Positions 5,081 through 5,268 of a stretch of 5,268 nucleotides of DNA are shown here, one piece after another. Position 1 is the first letter of the stretch; each line of letters begins with the position of its first letter. The notes beneath the pieces were generated by a model. It did not search any database. It was not told where the DNA came from and was given only the letters and a program-made list of their open reading frames with translations. Source of the stretch: Actinomycetota bacterium (GTDB lineage Bacteria; Actinomycetota; Humimicrobiia; Humimicrobiales; Humimicrobiaceae); the NCBI GenBank assembly GCA_023379515.1, contig JAMCQQ010000271.1, forward strand, positions 1 through 5,268. Reading direction: 5' to 3'. The translations under genes and the position numbers were made by a program.

Positions 5081-5121
5081 TTAATAATTAACTAATAGTT
5101 AAACTATATAGTAATTATTAA
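5081..5121. promoter_or_regulatory. 41-bp imperfect palindrome upstream of the ATPase gene
   Basis: The outer arms TTAATAATTA (5081-5090) and TAATTATTAA (5112-5121) and the inner arms ATAGTT (5095-5100) and AACTAT (5102-5107) share one centre at 5101. That gives 16 matching pairs of 20, broken only by a central four-pair mismatch block. It begins one base upstream of the ATPase start codon and covers the predicted transcription start, so it is well placed as an operator or as a 5'-leader hairpin. The composition is almost purely A/T, which raises the chance of coincidence, but the concentric arrangement argues against it. Confidence 0.5.
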
Positions 5122-5146
5122 TAACATAAAATAAAGTATTTTTCAA
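5118..5146 (-). promoter_or_regulatory. Candidate promoter of the ATPase gene
   Basis: On the minus strand TTGAAA (5146-5141) is a 5/6 match to the -35 consensus, followed by a 17-base spacer and TATTAA (5123-5118), a 4/6 match to the -10. Transcription would start near 5111 inside the palindrome, leaving a leader of about 30 bases. TACTAT at 5113-5108 is an alternative -10. The region is so A/T-rich that the choice is uncertain. Confidence 0.4.
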
Positions 5147-5175
5147 TGGGTTTGTGTAATAATTCTGTCCAAAAA

Positions 5176-5268
5176 CTAAGTTTGGCAATGTTCCAGGCTT
5201 TTAATAAGGGATTCTCTCAGAGTCTTCTTTCCTCGTGTCTTTATCTTTGAAAAGTTCTTTAAAGTTTT
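5176..5268 (-). CDS. C-terminal 30 codons of an unrecognised reading frame (partial)
   Basis: A minus-strand frame enters from the right edge and ends at TAG 5178-5176. Its 30 residues are basic (KTLKNFSKIKTRGKKTLRES, then a helix ending EHCQT). I do not recognise a family. The high Lys/Arg content would fit a nucleic-acid-binding or transposase tail. A second minus-strand frame here (ending at TAA 5201-5199) is also open, so the coding frame is not proven. About 97 bases separate this stop from the ATPase start. Confidence 0.25.
   Translation of the reverse strand, partial: KTLKNFSKIKTRGKKTLRESLIKSLEHCQT

Noticed and set aside
1..5268. CRISPR array, tRNA or rRNA genes
   Set aside because: I found no regularly spaced repeats, no cloverleaf with a TTCGA-type arm and no rRNA-like sequence on either strand.

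Overview
The window is an AT-rich stretch of bacterial chromosome. By eye, the coding parts are dominated by AAA/ATT/TTA-type codons. Genes are read with AGGAGA-type Shine-Dalgarno sites and extended -10 promoters, and one gene encodes a lipobox lipoprotein. This fits a low-GC bacterium, probably an anaerobe or an uncultivated lineage. No rRNA or other phylogenetic marker is present, so I do not name a taxon. I see no tRNA, rRNA, CRISPR array or intact insertion sequence.

Layout. (1) Positions 1-779, plus strand, form the end of an operon: the C-terminus of a MinD/CpaE-like P-loop ATPase, a protein made of two tandem excisionase-type helix-turn-helix domains, and a 52-residue single-span membrane protein. 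(2) Positions 754-2058, minus strand, hold one 434-codon gene in which a complete 5-formyltetrahydrofolate cyclo-ligase is fused to a complete family 2 glycosyltransferase of the dolichyl/polyprenyl-phosphate sugar synthase type. Its 3' end overlaps the 3' end of the small membrane protein gene by 26 bases. (3) Positions 2059-2238 are a divergent control region with two perfect hairpins, a 13-codon upstream ORF whose stop overlaps the GTG start of the fusion gene, and a clear promoter and ribosome binding site for the plus-strand gene. (4) Positions 2239-3435 encode a LivJ-like amino-acid-type substrate-binding lipoprotein with no transporter genes beside it.

(5) Positions 3436-3884 contain no intact gene. 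The first ~100 bases show only AT-rich sequence. An 11-bp inverted repeat at 3534-3570 comes next, and then decayed reading frames at 3550-3884 that look less AT-rich than their surroundings. One frame may be the N-terminus of a transposase-like protein and another the C-terminus of a PIN-domain toxin. (6) Positions 3874-5079, minus strand, encode an AAA_14/DUF4143 ATPase with its own terminator-like hairpin. A 41-bp imperfect palindrome lies over its probable promoter. (7) Positions 5122-5268 hold the -35 element of that promoter and the last 30 codons of an unrecognised minus-strand reading frame that enters from the right.

The genes do not form one pathway. The left operon suggests a polarity, pilus or partitioning ATPase with a regulator. 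The middle is one-carbon and glycolipid metabolism joined in one polypeptide, followed by a solute receptor. The right side is accessory DNA. The most unusual points are the cyclo-ligase/glycosyltransferase fusion with its elaborate leader, and the tandem-HTH protein placed between a ParA-superfamily ATPase and a tiny membrane protein.
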